A program made the translations under genes and the position numbers. Positions 27,855 through 35,936 of a stretch of DNA of 64,000 nucleotides are shown here, piece after piece. The notes below the pieces were generated by a model that ran no database searches, was not told where the DNA came from, and saw only the letters and a list, made by a program, of their open reading frames with translations. The DNA is taken from NCBI RefSeq assembly GCF_007745175.1, contig NZ_CP036271.1, forward strand, positions 1,338,154 to 1,402,153, written 5' to 3'. Positions within the stretch are counted from its first letter, which is position 1, and every line of letters starts with the position of its first letter. Origin of the DNA: Caulifigura coniformis. GTDB lineage: Bacteria; Planctomycetota; Planctomycetia; Planctomycetales; Planctomycetaceae.

Positions 27855-27868
27855 AGTTGCTCTAGCAA

Positions 27869-28723
27869 TCAGGAATTGAGCGACTGCCTGACGCGCTGGC
27901 CTTCCAGCAGGCCAGCGCGCAGGAGTTCTGCGTCTTCGCTGGCCAGGGCTTCTTCGATCATGGCCATCTTCTGTCGATGTCGGCGGAACGTTTCCAGGAC
28001 CGCATCGCGATTGGCCATCAGAATCGACGTCCAGAGCGCGGGATCGCTCGCGGCGATCCGGGTCGTGTCACGAAACCCACCCGCGACAAAGGGCGCATCG
28101 CCCGGTTCCAGCAGGCTGGCAAGGGCATAGGCGATGACATGCGGGAAATGGCTTGTGCGGGCGAGCACCTGATCGTGGGTCCGCGCGTCTAAAGTGACCG
28201 TCTTCATGCCAATGGCTTCCCAGAAGCCACGGACCGCTCGCAAAACGTCCGCCGGCGCCTCGGGGACAGGTGTCAGCACGCAGATGCGGTCTTTGAACTG
28301 AACGGCCGACGCATGCTCGAAGCCGCTTTTCTCGGAGCCGGCGAGCGGATGCGACCCGACAAACTGCCCGACGCAGTGCAGCGGGGCACAGATCGCTTCT
28401 TTCACGCTTCCGGCATCGGTAATCACTCGGGGAGGCCGCGCCAGCCCGGCGAGTGACTGCACGTCGGCGACGACCCGGTCGACCGGAGTACAGACGACTG
28501 CCAGATCGCACGCCCCGACATCACCTGCGGTGGTCACCCCGCGATCAATGACTCCATCAGCCTCGGCCGCGCGAAGCCGCGACGCATCGCGACCGAGTCC
28601 GATCACGTTCTTCGCGACGCCCAGCTGACGTGCATGCTGGGCAATCGCGCCGCCAATGAGCCCGACGCCCACGATCAGGAGCGTCTCACAACGGAACGGC
28701 GGATCATTCTCGGCGACGGACAT
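27869..28723 (-). CDS. tyrA: Prephenate dehydrogenase
   Basis: NAD(P)-dependent oxidative decarboxylation of prephenate (or arogenate) in tyrosine synthesis. The 284-residue protein has the Rossmann motif VGVGLIGGAIA, VVCTPVDRV, ITDAGSVKEAI, GSHPLAGSEKSG with the substrate-binding His, and RTSHFPHVIAYAL. No fused chorismate mutase or ACT domain is seen. ATG 28723 is the start just before the core. It overlaps the start of the upstream MFS gene's 3' end by 20 bp, so the two are probably cotranscribed. Its stop is 6 bp from the IS630 element. Confidence 0.93.
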   Translation of the reverse strand: MSVAENDPPFRCETLLIVGVGLIGGAIAQHARQLGVAKNVIGLGRDASRLRAAEADGVIDRGVTTAGDVGACDLAVVCTPVDRVVADVQSLAGLARPPRVITDAGSVKEAICAPLHCVGQFVGSHPLAGSEKSGFEHASAVQFKDRICVLTPVPEAPADVLRAVRGFWEAIGMKTVTLDARTHDQVLARTSHFPHVIAYALASLLEPGDAPFVAGGFRDTTRIAASDPALWTSILMANRDAVLETFRRHRQKMAMIEEALASEDAELLRAGLLEGQRVRQSLNS

Positions 28724-30065
28724 ATGCAGTGGGATTCGAGGGCTGGTCTGGCCGGATTCTAAGGGGCTGTCGTTTCCGAATGCCAAGCAGCCAGAAGGGT
28801 GCTGTCACGCGGCCGACCAGCGAGACCAGAAAGAGCAGATGGAATCCGGTCCATGAGCGGCCGAAGAGGTCGATCGACCATTGGGACTTGAGAAGTCGAT
28901 CGAGCCAGATTCCACCGCCGATTGCGGCTATCGCGGCCGTGAGACCGGTGAGCGGCCTGAACAACGCGAGGAAGGAAGTGTTGTCGCTGCGGGGCGCGAG
29001 CCTCCAGGCAAGCGTGGTCATCACCACGTTCACGACGCCAAACAGTCCCCAGGTGATGTACGCGCCGAACAGCCACCCCGGATTCGCGGGAGTGGCCAGA
29101 AATGGAAACACCATGGCGAGAGCAACGAACAGGTGCGACATGAAAAGGAGATTGCGGTCGCCCAGGCGGTCGGAAAGCTGGCCGGCCGCGAGGCTCAGCA
29201 CGGCCTGGATCGACAGCATGACGGCGACCATCTGCAGGTAGCCTTCGAGCGGAATCTTGAGGACTTCAATCTGGTACTTCGTGATGACCGCCTGCGTCAG
29301 CCCCTGGGCCAGCGCCATGTGCGCAGCCCAAACGAGGAGAAAGCGGAAGTCCCGGTCGGCAACTGCGGCCTTCAACGGCCCGATGAAACGGCCGGACTCG
29401 AAGGCGGGCCGTGTCCTGATGGCGGGAAGGGAAAGCATCGGGACGAACGACGCAGCCGCGACGAGGCCGCCAATGGTGAAGGCGATGACGTAGAACCAGA
29501 ACTGCTGGTCGGGAGGGAGATTCCCCCGTTGCCAGCGAATCGCCTGGCCTCCCAGCGTCGACATGATCCAGGTCACGACGATGACGACGAACTGTCGACT
29601 GGAATAAATACGGCCCCACGTGCGTTCCGGAGCGAGATCGGACAGCCATGAGAGAAACGCGACGTAACTGAGCCCCTGCAGTGCATACCAGAATCCGACG
29701 GCGACGAGGATCCACGTCAGGACCTGCGAAGCATCGCGTTGTCCGCCGACTATCGCGATCAGAGGGATCGCGAGTGCGGCCAGACGGCCGAGCACGAGTC
29801 CGAGGATCCAGAGCGATTTTCGCGACCAGATCCTTGTCACGATGGGACGCGTGAACAGACCTGCGGTTTCGAAGAACTCGGGCGCCGCCTGAAGAATCGC
29901 TAGCCACGTCGCCGTGGGATGGTAGGTGCTGACGAAATAGTTGAAAAATCCGCCGCTGGTGAGGGCGTGGCCGGCGGTGAAGAGCGCCTGCGTCGCCGCG
30001 AGACGCGTCCCCACCTCGAGCGGCGAGGCGGTTGGCCCCGCCCCGTTCGCCTCATCGTTCTGCAT
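28704..30065 (-). CDS. MFS transporter
   Basis: A 453-residue major facilitator with about ten to twelve transmembrane segments. Recognisable elements are the central loop after SLPAIRTRPAFESGRF, the intracellular GQLSDRLGDRNLLFMSHL (the MFS motif A position), and a tyrosine/tryptophan-rich N-terminal half. The substrate is unknown; planctomycetes hold many such orphan MFS proteins. Its 3' end overlaps tyrA by 20 bp. The gene is separated from the upstream SDR gene by a strong terminator. Confidence 0.85.
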   Translation of the reverse strand: MQNDEANGAGPTASPLEVGTRLAATQALFTAGHALTSGGFFNYFVSTYHPTATWLAILQAAPEFFETAGLFTRPIVTRIWSRKSLWILGLVLGRLAALAIPLIAIVGGQRDASQVLTWILVAVGFWYALQGLSYVAFLSWLSDLAPERTWGRIYSSRQFVVIVVTWIMSTLGGQAIRWQRGNLPPDQQFWFYVIAFTIGGLVAAASFVPMLSLPAIRTRPAFESGRFIGPLKAAVADRDFRFLLVWAAHMALAQGLTQAVITKYQIEVLKIPLEGYLQMVAVMLSIQAVLSLAAGQLSDRLGDRNLLFMSHLFVALAMVFPFLATPANPGWLFGAYITWGLFGVVNVVMTTLAWRLAPRSDNTSFLALFRPLTGLTAAIAAIGGGIWLDRLLKSQWSIDLFGRSWTGFHLLFLVSLVGRVTAPFWLLGIRKRQPLRIRPDQPSNPTAYVRRRE

Positions 30066-30082
30066 GCCCGCCCCTGAGATTG

Positions 30083-30114
30083 AAAAAAGGCCCGGTCTTC
30101 CGCGGAAGACCGGG
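30083..30114 (-). terminator. Strong intrinsic terminator of the SDR gene
   Basis: A perfect palindrome CCCGGTCTTCC-GC-GGAAGACCGGG at 30091-30114. On the minus strand it is followed by CC and six T (plus-strand A run at 30083-30088). It lies 10 bp after the SDR stop. Confidence 0.92.
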
Positions 30115-30123
30115 TCTTTAAAC

Positions 30124-30855
30124 TCACGCGTGGATCTGGGTGGTTGGCTTGATGATCATCTCCGCGACGTGAGCCCGCGGCGGCAGCAGTGCGACCGCCA
30201 CCACCATGTCGCCCACGTCGGACGGCTGAAGGATCCGGGCGCGGTGTTCCGCCGAAACGGGGACAGGCCGCCGGTCGAGAATGGGGGTCTCCACTTCTCC
30301 CGGGAAGATGTTCGTCACGCGGATTCCGTGGTCCTTCTCCTCCAGCGCTATGCAGGTGCCAAGTGCGGCCATGGCGAACTTGGATGCGCTGTAGGCCACG
30401 CCGCCGAGCATGCTCGCCCGGACTCCTGACGTCGAGGAGATGTTGATGATGAGCCCGTCCTTGCGCTCGCGCATCGCGGGGAGCGCCGCCCGAGTGACGT
30501 TGAAGGCGCCGGTCGCGTTGACGTTCATGACCATGTCCCAGTCGGCCGGGTCGAGGTCGGACATCAGCCGCTTCGGAGTGTTGATCCCGGCGCAGTTGAT
30601 CAGGATGTCGATCTTGCCCAGTTCCTTCTGGGCCCATTCAACGAGGGCAGTGGCGCTGTTCCGATCGCCAACGTCCGCGACGCGGGTCAGCAGGGGAGGC
30701 TGGCCCGTGAACTGGGCCGCGGCTTCCCGAAGCTTGTCGTCACGGCGGCCGCTGATGACCACGCGGCAGCCCTCCTTCGCCAGCGCCAGGGCGCATCCCG
30801 CCCCGATGCCCGTTCCGCCGCCAGTCACCAGAGCCGTCTTGCCTGCCAATCGCAT
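30124..30855 (-). CDS. SDR-family oxidoreductase
   Basis: Classical short-chain dehydrogenase, 243 residues, with the cofactor motif TGGGTGIGAG, NCAGIN, NISSTSG, the active-site YSASK and the later FPGEVETPI. Most similar in pattern to general alcohol/sugar dehydrogenase SDRs; the substrate is not evident. ATG 30855 begins the conserved MRLAGKTALVTGG. A strong terminator follows, so it is a single-gene unit. Confidence 0.92.
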   Translation of the reverse strand: MRLAGKTALVTGGGTGIGAGCALALAKEGCRVVISGRRDDKLREAAAQFTGQPPLLTRVADVGDRNSATALVEWAQKELGKIDILINCAGINTPKRLMSDLDPADWDMVMNVNATGAFNVTRAALPAMRERKDGLIINISSTSGVRASMLGGVAYSASKFAMAALGTCIALEEKDHGIRVTNIFPGEVETPILDRRPVPVSAEHRARILQPSDVGDMVVAVALLPPRAHVAEMIIKPTTQIHA

Positions 30856-30980
30856 CGTCGAGCGTCCCGTCAGTAGTAGGAATGAGAAATGTGGTTCTGT
30901 CCGCTCATCGTGACCAGTCACTACGGAGGGTCAAGCGTGCGTGTTCCCGTCGGCAAGAGCGTCCTCGCGACCTCGGCCAA

Positions 30981-32762
30981 TCACCGGACCGGCCACTCGA
31001 GACAGACAGCCTCCTCGCCGTTTCGCACCAGCAGGTACTTCCCGGCGACCGTCGGATTGTTCCACGTCTTGTTCTTGAGCATCGGGATCCGCACCAGTTC
31101 CACGAACTTCTTCGGCTGCGGATCGACGAGCGCCAGGTCCCCCATTTCGGCCTGGACGAGCAAAGTCGGGCCGACCAGCAGAACCTGGCCGTGGTTATAG
31201 CGTCCGGTTTTCCACTTCCGCTTTCCATCGGCCAGGCTGATGCACGCCAGGATCCCGTCGTCCAGCCCGTAGATGAACTCACCGACACGGACGGCCGTCG
31301 TGAACTTGGTTTTCATCTCGCGCGCGGTCCAGATCGTGTTCACCGACCAGTGGGGCTCACCCGGAGCGACTTCAATCAGCGCCGCGCCGACGCCGTAGCC
31401 GGTGGTCACGAGGAGACGCCCGTTGTCGGCATCGATCACGAGAGGCTGCGAGCAGTTATTGACGTTTGCATTCGACCAGGGGAACTCCCAGAGAAGCGCC
31501 CCGGTGACAGGATCGTGAGCCTCGAGCACCTGCTGGGTGTGAAGCACCACCTGCTTGCGTCCGCGCAGTTCGAGAAGCGCGGGCGAACTGTAGCTCGCGA
31601 GCGACTGGCCGGCCTGCCACACGCGGTCGCCCGTGAGTCGGTCATAGGCGACGAGAGACGACGACGCGTTTCCCGTCGGCGACACGATCACCTTGTCATC
31701 GACGATCAACGGCGAACCGCAGATGCCGTGGTTGTGATCGACTCCCTCGTTGTCCGCGAGAATCTGCTTTGACCAGTGAACCTGTCCCGAACACGCATCA
31801 AGGCATTGCAGGGCGCCGGTCGCACCAACCGTGTAGAGCCGCCCATCGGCATGAATCGTCGGCGTGGCCCGGGGCCCCACTCCTCCCATCGCGGAAGCAA
31901 ATCGTCCGGGGGACTTGGTCATCCACATCAGTTCGCCGTCCTTGACGCGGTAGCAGGCAACTGCCTCTTCTTCGCCACGCTGCTCCTGCGTGAAGGCAAA
32001 GTCACCCCGCACCGCGAACCCGCTCCAGGCCGGGCCGACCTGTTTCCGCCATAACTCTCGCGGCGGATTCTCATTCCAGTCGACAGGCCGCATACCTGAT
32101 TCGATCACGCCGGTCCGGGCAGGTCCCAGGAACTGAGGGAAGTCGTCCGGAGTGGGGTCGAAGCCCGTCGTAATGACCGCCGGTCGCGCGGGCTCCGGGA
32201 AAGCGATCGCCAGATCGCGCGGAGGCGACCAGGTCCACGCAAAATCGACGGTGTTGTCCCCCCGCATCGCTTCGACGGTGACTGTGGAGACGAGGACCAG
32301 TGGGCCCACCGCCACCAGGAGCGCCTCCGAGACTCGTCGCGTGAGAGAGGCCGGGCGGAAACCGAACCACGCCAGCCAGGGAACCCATAGCGAACCAACT
32401 GCAAACAGGAAGGCGACAATCGCCCGGTTCGAGTTGGGCCCCGACTGCACGAAGACACCGACGCACAGCAACACGATCCATGTGCCGAACACGACCGGCC
32501 GCGTTCGCGAACTCCATTTCTCCGGCAGCGATTTCGCGAGATTCCACGTCACCGCGGACGTGGCGGCCAGGACGACGAGAAACAACAGGGCCAGCCCCGA
32601 CTCACGGGCGCTGTTCGCCATCCAGACGATCACCAGCCTGGTCGGCGCGACGAGCAGCACGGAAAAGGTGAGCGCGAACGCAAGGCCCCAGCGGGCCCAC
32701 GCCAGTTTCGGCGATCCGGGAGCAACGGCGACCGCCGTGGGGTCTGAAGTCATCGGAGCCAT
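30981..32762 (-). CDS. Membrane-anchored PQQ-like beta-propeller protein
   Basis: A 593-residue protein with two parts. The first ~180 residues hold about four hydrophobic helices (for example WGLAFALTFSVLLVAPTRLV, LALLFLVVLAATSAVTW, PVVFGTWIVLLCVGVFV). A large extracytoplasmic domain then carries PQQ-like propeller repeats: DGELMWMTKS, SGQVHWSKQIL, TGDRVWQAGQS, TGALLWEFPWS and DGKRKWKTGRY. The domain after DFPQFLGPARTGV is similar in layout to the secreted protein at 9884-11230. It might bind an assembly partner or a redox cofactor; no catalytic residues can be named. Confidence 0.87.
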   Translation of the reverse strand: MAPMTSDPTAVAVAPGSPKLAWARWGLAFALTFSVLLVAPTRLVIVWMANSARESGLALLFLVVLAATSAVTWNLAKSLPEKWSSRTRPVVFGTWIVLLCVGVFVQSGPNSNRAIVAFLFAVGSLWVPWLAWFGFRPASLTRRVSEALLVAVGPLVLVSTVTVEAMRGDNTVDFAWTWSPPRDLAIAFPEPARPAVITTGFDPTPDDFPQFLGPARTGVIESGMRPVDWNENPPRELWRKQVGPAWSGFAVRGDFAFTQEQRGEEEAVACYRVKDGELMWMTKSPGRFASAMGGVGPRATPTIHADGRLYTVGATGALQCLDACSGQVHWSKQILADNEGVDHNHGICGSPLIVDDKVIVSPTGNASSSLVAYDRLTGDRVWQAGQSLASYSSPALLELRGRKQVVLHTQQVLEAHDPVTGALLWEFPWSNANVNNCSQPLVIDADNGRLLVTTGYGVGAALIEVAPGEPHWSVNTIWTAREMKTKFTTAVRVGEFIYGLDDGILACISLADGKRKWKTGRYNHGQVLLVGPTLLVQAEMGDLALVDPQPKKFVELVRIPMLKNKTWNNPTVAGKYLLVRNGEEAVCLEWPVR

Positions 32763-32912
32763 CTTTCTGCCGTTTCCCTGTCCGCACGCGGCGCAGCGTT
32801 TGCAGATTGCCGTCGCCGACCTCTCACGTCACCAAAGCGACCTCTTCCAAGTTGTCGCGCCAAGCATATCCTGAAAGAGAGAGAATCCGCATTGCGGACA
32901 GGAGTTTCTGAC

Positions 32913-33641
32913 ATGAACCACTCCAGCGCAGAACACTATCGGAAGCGGCTCGAAGTCCTCTCCTCCCGTCTGCTGGATGACACGGCAGCGATGGCTGAAC
33001 TGACACACCGACCGAGCGGCGGTCAGGCCGACGGAGAACTCTCGAACGCCCCCATGCACCTGGCCGATATGGGGACTGAGGAATACCTCCACGACCTGAA
33101 CGCAACCCTGCTTGAGAACAAGGAGTATCTGGCGAGCGAGGCCAGGGCGGCCCTGGAACGGCTGGACGAAGGACGATTCGGCGAATGTGAAGACTGCGGC
33201 GAATCGATCCCCAGGGCCCGACTGGATGCCATCCCGTACGCCCGCTATTGCGTCGCATGCGCGGCGACTCATTCCAACGGTCGTGCGAATATCAACATCG
33301 GCCGCCCCAACAGCCCCGACAAGATCCTCTCCCAGCGCGGCCACACTGTTGATGATCGATCCGAACGCCGGACGACCGGCGTGACCGAGGTGGATGCGCG
33401 TCGGACGCGGCGAATGGATCGCGGCGACGTTCACGCCGTCGGAGAAGCGGGAGGCGGGACCGCCTCGGGAGGGATTGCCGGATCGAATTTCGGTGACGGC
33501 GAGCCGGATACCGCGGAACTGGCAGATGCGATGGGAAGTGGCCGGTACGACGCTGAATTTGAAGAGGACCTGAATGATCTCGAAGAGGAAGACGCCGCAA
33601 CCCCCGCTTCAAGGGAGAACCGCCATCCGAGCCATCAGTAG
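32913..33641 (+). CDS. DksA/TraR-family zinc-finger protein with acidic tail
   Basis: A 242-residue protein. The first ~120 residues fit the DksA/TraR family: a helical hairpin (AEHYRKRLEVLSSRLL ... LEAR-type helix) and a C4 zinc finger with Cys92, Cys95, Cys113 and Cys116 in CEDCG and CVAC. Such proteins bind in the RNA polymerase secondary channel and alter promoter use, or act as related regulators. The remaining ~120 residues, absent from DksA, are charged and end in an acidic stretch (FEEDLNDLEEEDAATP). ATG 32913 has GGAG 8 bp upstream. A good terminator follows. Confidence 0.88.
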   Translation: MNHSSAEHYRKRLEVLSSRLLDDTAAMAELTHRPSGGQADGELSNAPMHLADMGTEEYLHDLNATLLENKEYLASEARAALERLDEGRFGECEDCGESIPRARLDAIPYARYCVACAATHSNGRANINIGRPNSPDKILSQRGHTVDDRSERRTTGVTEVDARRTRRMDRGDVHAVGEAGGGTASGGIAGSNFGDGEPDTAELADAMGSGRYDAEFEEDLNDLEEEDAATPASRENRHPSHQ

Positions 33642-33698
33642 CAGGACGTTCGATTGCGCGAACGCAATCGGTGGATCCTGAGCCCGTCAAAGAACAAA

Positions 33699-33728
33699 AG
33701 CCCGGCGAGAACTCTCGTCGGGCTTTTT
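33699..33728 (+). terminator. Intrinsic terminator after the DksA-like gene
   Basis: AGCCCGGCGAG-AACT-CTCGTCGGGCT followed by TTTTT, about 57 bp after the DksA-like stop. Just upstream of the convergent DUF309 stop, so it may serve as the end of the + strand transcript only. Confidence 0.9.
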
Positions 33729-33769
33729 CGTCATCGGTCGGGACCGGAATTGGCCCCCGGCACATCGAA

Positions 33770-34411
33770 CTACATCAGCGGCATCGGCTCCGGCGTCAGG
33801 ACATACGGGAACACCCGCAGGGGACGCCCGGCCTGGAGATCAGGTTTGTAGACGAGCTGGGCCGCACGGTCAGCCGCGAACTGCAGGTCTTCAAACTTCA
33901 GGCCGCAGAATCGCTCGAGGTCGGTTTCAGCAGCGACGTCGGCGAAGACTTCGCCGGCCGAGGCCGCATGACGGCGAACGCCGTGAATGCTTTCTTCACG
34001 CACCTTGATTCCGGCGGCGGCGAGTTTGACCAGCCCCTTGAGGAACTTGCCGACCATCGAATCCGGTCCGCTCTGACGCCACAGGCGTTCCCATTCATCG
34101 TGAGCTTCCCAATAGAAGCCCAGGTTGAAGAGATCGAGCCCGAGCAGGTAGGAGCGGCATTCGGCCCAGCGGTCTTCGTTGAGCGCCTTCGGGTTCACCG
34201 GCTTACGGTTGAAGCTGTGGCCGCGGGGATCGCGGTAAGGATGCGGGGTGCCGGTGCCCGGGACATGCGTATACCGGGGAAGCTCAGTGGCTGGAAGGAG
34301 CCGGACAAACTTGACGATCGACGTCTTCTCAATCGCCGGAACAGTAATCGTTTTACGCTTCGTAGCGGGCTTGGTCTTGGTGCGGGGAGCGCGTGGAGAG
34401 GCATTCGGCAT
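33770..34411 (-). CDS. DUF309-family protein
   Basis: A 213-residue protein whose centre carries the DUF309 pattern [16 protein letters not shown], with the conserved His and acidic residues that look metal-binding. The N-terminal ~75 residues are Lys/Arg/Pro/Thr-rich and probably disordered. The molecular function of DUF309 is unknown. ATG 34411 lies at the beginning of the basic stretch; the frame is open upstream but has no similarity there. Confidence 0.8.
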   Translation of the reverse strand: MPNASPRAPRTKTKPATKRKTITVPAIEKTSIVKFVRLLPATELPRYTHVPGTGTPHPYRDPRGHSFNRKPVNPKALNEDRWAECRSYLLGLDLFNLGFYWEAHDEWERLWRQSGPDSMVGKFLKGLVKLAAAGIKVREESIHGVRRHAASAGEVFADVAAETDLERFCGLKFEDLQFAADRAAQLVYKPDLQAGRPLRVFPYVLTPEPMPLM

Positions 34412-35084
34412 AGGAGGGACCTTAAACTTTCGTCTCAGCGAGCCGGCATCCGAATGGCGCTGACTCGTCGGCAACCTGGAAAGAACGACCTTGGGCCCTT
34501 CCACTGTCAACGAAGGGACCCTCTGCGGGACACCTCCCGCATCTGGCCACGCTCGTATTGCCAACAGAAGAGCACAAACAACGATGGGGCCTGTGCTTAC
34601 GGAGGAACCACATCGTGCGGTGGATCCTCGACACAAGCCCCGGGGCTGCCGATCCTTCGGCGGAGCAAAACGTCTCGTCAGGCGACCTTCCGTGCTCGCA
34701 TTCGCCGAGAAACGTCTGCGTCATTAAAAGCAGGAGCACTGCGAATTGACAGACCAATTTGGCTCCCGCGTGCGAAAAACTCCGAACGAGAGCAGGAACG
34801 CCAGCGGTCTGGGGCACTTGCGAAGACCTGTCCGTCCCTCGACCGACCTCGGGCCATCCGCGCCACCGCACATCCACGGCGACGCATTTCGCCGCGAGTG
34901 CGCGTCAAAATAGCGGACTTGGACAGGACTTACCGACGCCATCCCGATGCTTCCGATCGTGACGGTCTGAACGGCTGAACCGATTGAGGCCGGTCGGCCG
35001 ATCCCACCAGTGATGCCGTTCGTCCGGCCGCGACACTTCGTCGCCTCGCCGGCCGAGCCACCTGCAATCTGGTGAGGGAGAACC
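34412..35084. other. Gene-free region upstream of the Cys/Pro-rich gene
   Basis: About 670 bp. Several open frames are present on both strands but they are biased in composition and without ribosome binding sites, so I call none of them. It should hold the promoters of the flanking DUF309 and Cys/Pro-rich genes. Confidence 0.45.
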
Positions 35085-35936
35085 ATGTCAGGCAATCGCT
35101 GGGCCTTCGCGGTTCTGATGCTGATTTCGCTCGTTCCCGACACCTCCGAGGCATGCCTGTTCTGCCCGGGGCGTCGACGCCTCTTTGACAGCTGCGGCAC
35201 CTGTGCCGCTCCCTGCGGAGCCCCTTGCTGCGCTCCGATGCTGCCGCCCTCCCCCTGCTTCACGCCCCCGCCACAGCCGTGCCTCGTGCCGCAGCAGGTC
35301 ACCACCTATCGCGACGTTCCGCAGACCTGCTACCGCCAGGAGCCGATCTGCGTCACCGTTCCGGTGACGACCAGTCGCCAGGTGACGGTTGATGAAGGCT
35401 GCTACCAGCAGGTGTGGGTGCCAAAGCTCGTGAGCCGCACGGTGCCGCAAACGGTCTACCAGCAGCAGACGGCCTATCGGACAGTCCCGGTGACGACGAT
35501 GGCCCGCATCCCCGTGACCGAAACACGGATGGTCCCGATGATGCCAGGGTGTTCGGCGCCGATCGCTCCGGGGTGTAGCGCGCCGTGCTCGGGCGGCACG
35601 ATGATTCCGGGCGACATTCCGCCGCTCGCCCCCTCGACGCCGGTTCCCTACGGCATGCCGGACCTCCCCGGATCGACCACGACGGTTCCCTCCACGCCCG
35701 CGCTCCCTCCGCCTGGATTCGGAACTCCTTCGGCAATGTACAACCCACCCACGGGCGCAACGCCGCTCGTCCCCGTCCCGACAGCCAAAGACCCAGGCCA
35801 GACGCACGCCAGCTCGGCCTCCGCATCGGCAGACGAATGGAATTCGGTCGAGCGCCGGGCCGCCTTCTTCCAGCAGGAGTTTGGCTACCGTCCGTTCGGG
35901 AACCGCGTTCAGCAGGCGGGATTCACCGCGCGCTAG
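35085..35936 (+). CDS. Cys/Pro-rich secreted repeat protein
   Basis: A 283-residue exported protein with an N-terminal hydrophobic signal (WAFAVLMLISLVP) and then a Cys/Pro cluster (CLFCPG, CGTCAAPCGAPCCAP). A series of short repeats rich in YRxVP and TVPVTT follows (TYRDVPQTCYRQE, VTVPVTTSRQV, QTVYQQQTAYRTVPVTT), and a Pro/Ser/Thr-rich linker leads to the end (EFGYRPFGNRVQQAGF). Such YRxVP-type repeat proteins are known in planctomycetes, with unknown role, perhaps in the cell envelope. The start ATG 35085 has GAGGGAG 5 bp upstream. The last 14 bp overlap the convergent ABC-2-like gene. Confidence 0.8.
   Translation: MSGNRWAFAVLMLISLVPDTSEACLFCPGRRRLFDSCGTCAAPCGAPCCAPMLPPSPCFTPPPQPCLVPQQVTTYRDVPQTCYRQEPICVTVPVTTSRQVTVDEGCYQQVWVPKLVSRTVPQTVYQQQTAYRTVPVTTMARIPVTETRMVPMMPGCSAPIAPGCSAPCSGGTMIPGDIPPLAPSTPVPYGMPDLPGSTTTVPSTPALPPPGFGTPSAMYNPPTGATPLVPVPTAKDPGQTHASSASASADEWNSVERRAAFFQQEFGYRPFGNRVQQAGFTAR

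Larger units (their letters stand above)
26836..27862 (+). mobile_element. IS630-family insertion sequence
   Basis: About 1027 bp flanked by TA at 26834-26835 and 27863-27864, the target duplication typical of IS630/Tc1-type elements. The ends are imperfect inverted repeats: left GAGCA(-)CTTC, right GAGCAACTTC read inward. Inside are two overlapping transposase frames. It sits exactly between the convergent DUF1328 and tyrA genes; removing it leaves their stop codons only 3 bp apart. Confidence 0.88.

Noticed and set aside
34422-34908. Several open frames on both strands upstream of the Cys/Pro-rich gene
   Set aside because: No ribosome binding site and no recognisable motif, with mutually overlapping and biased composition.
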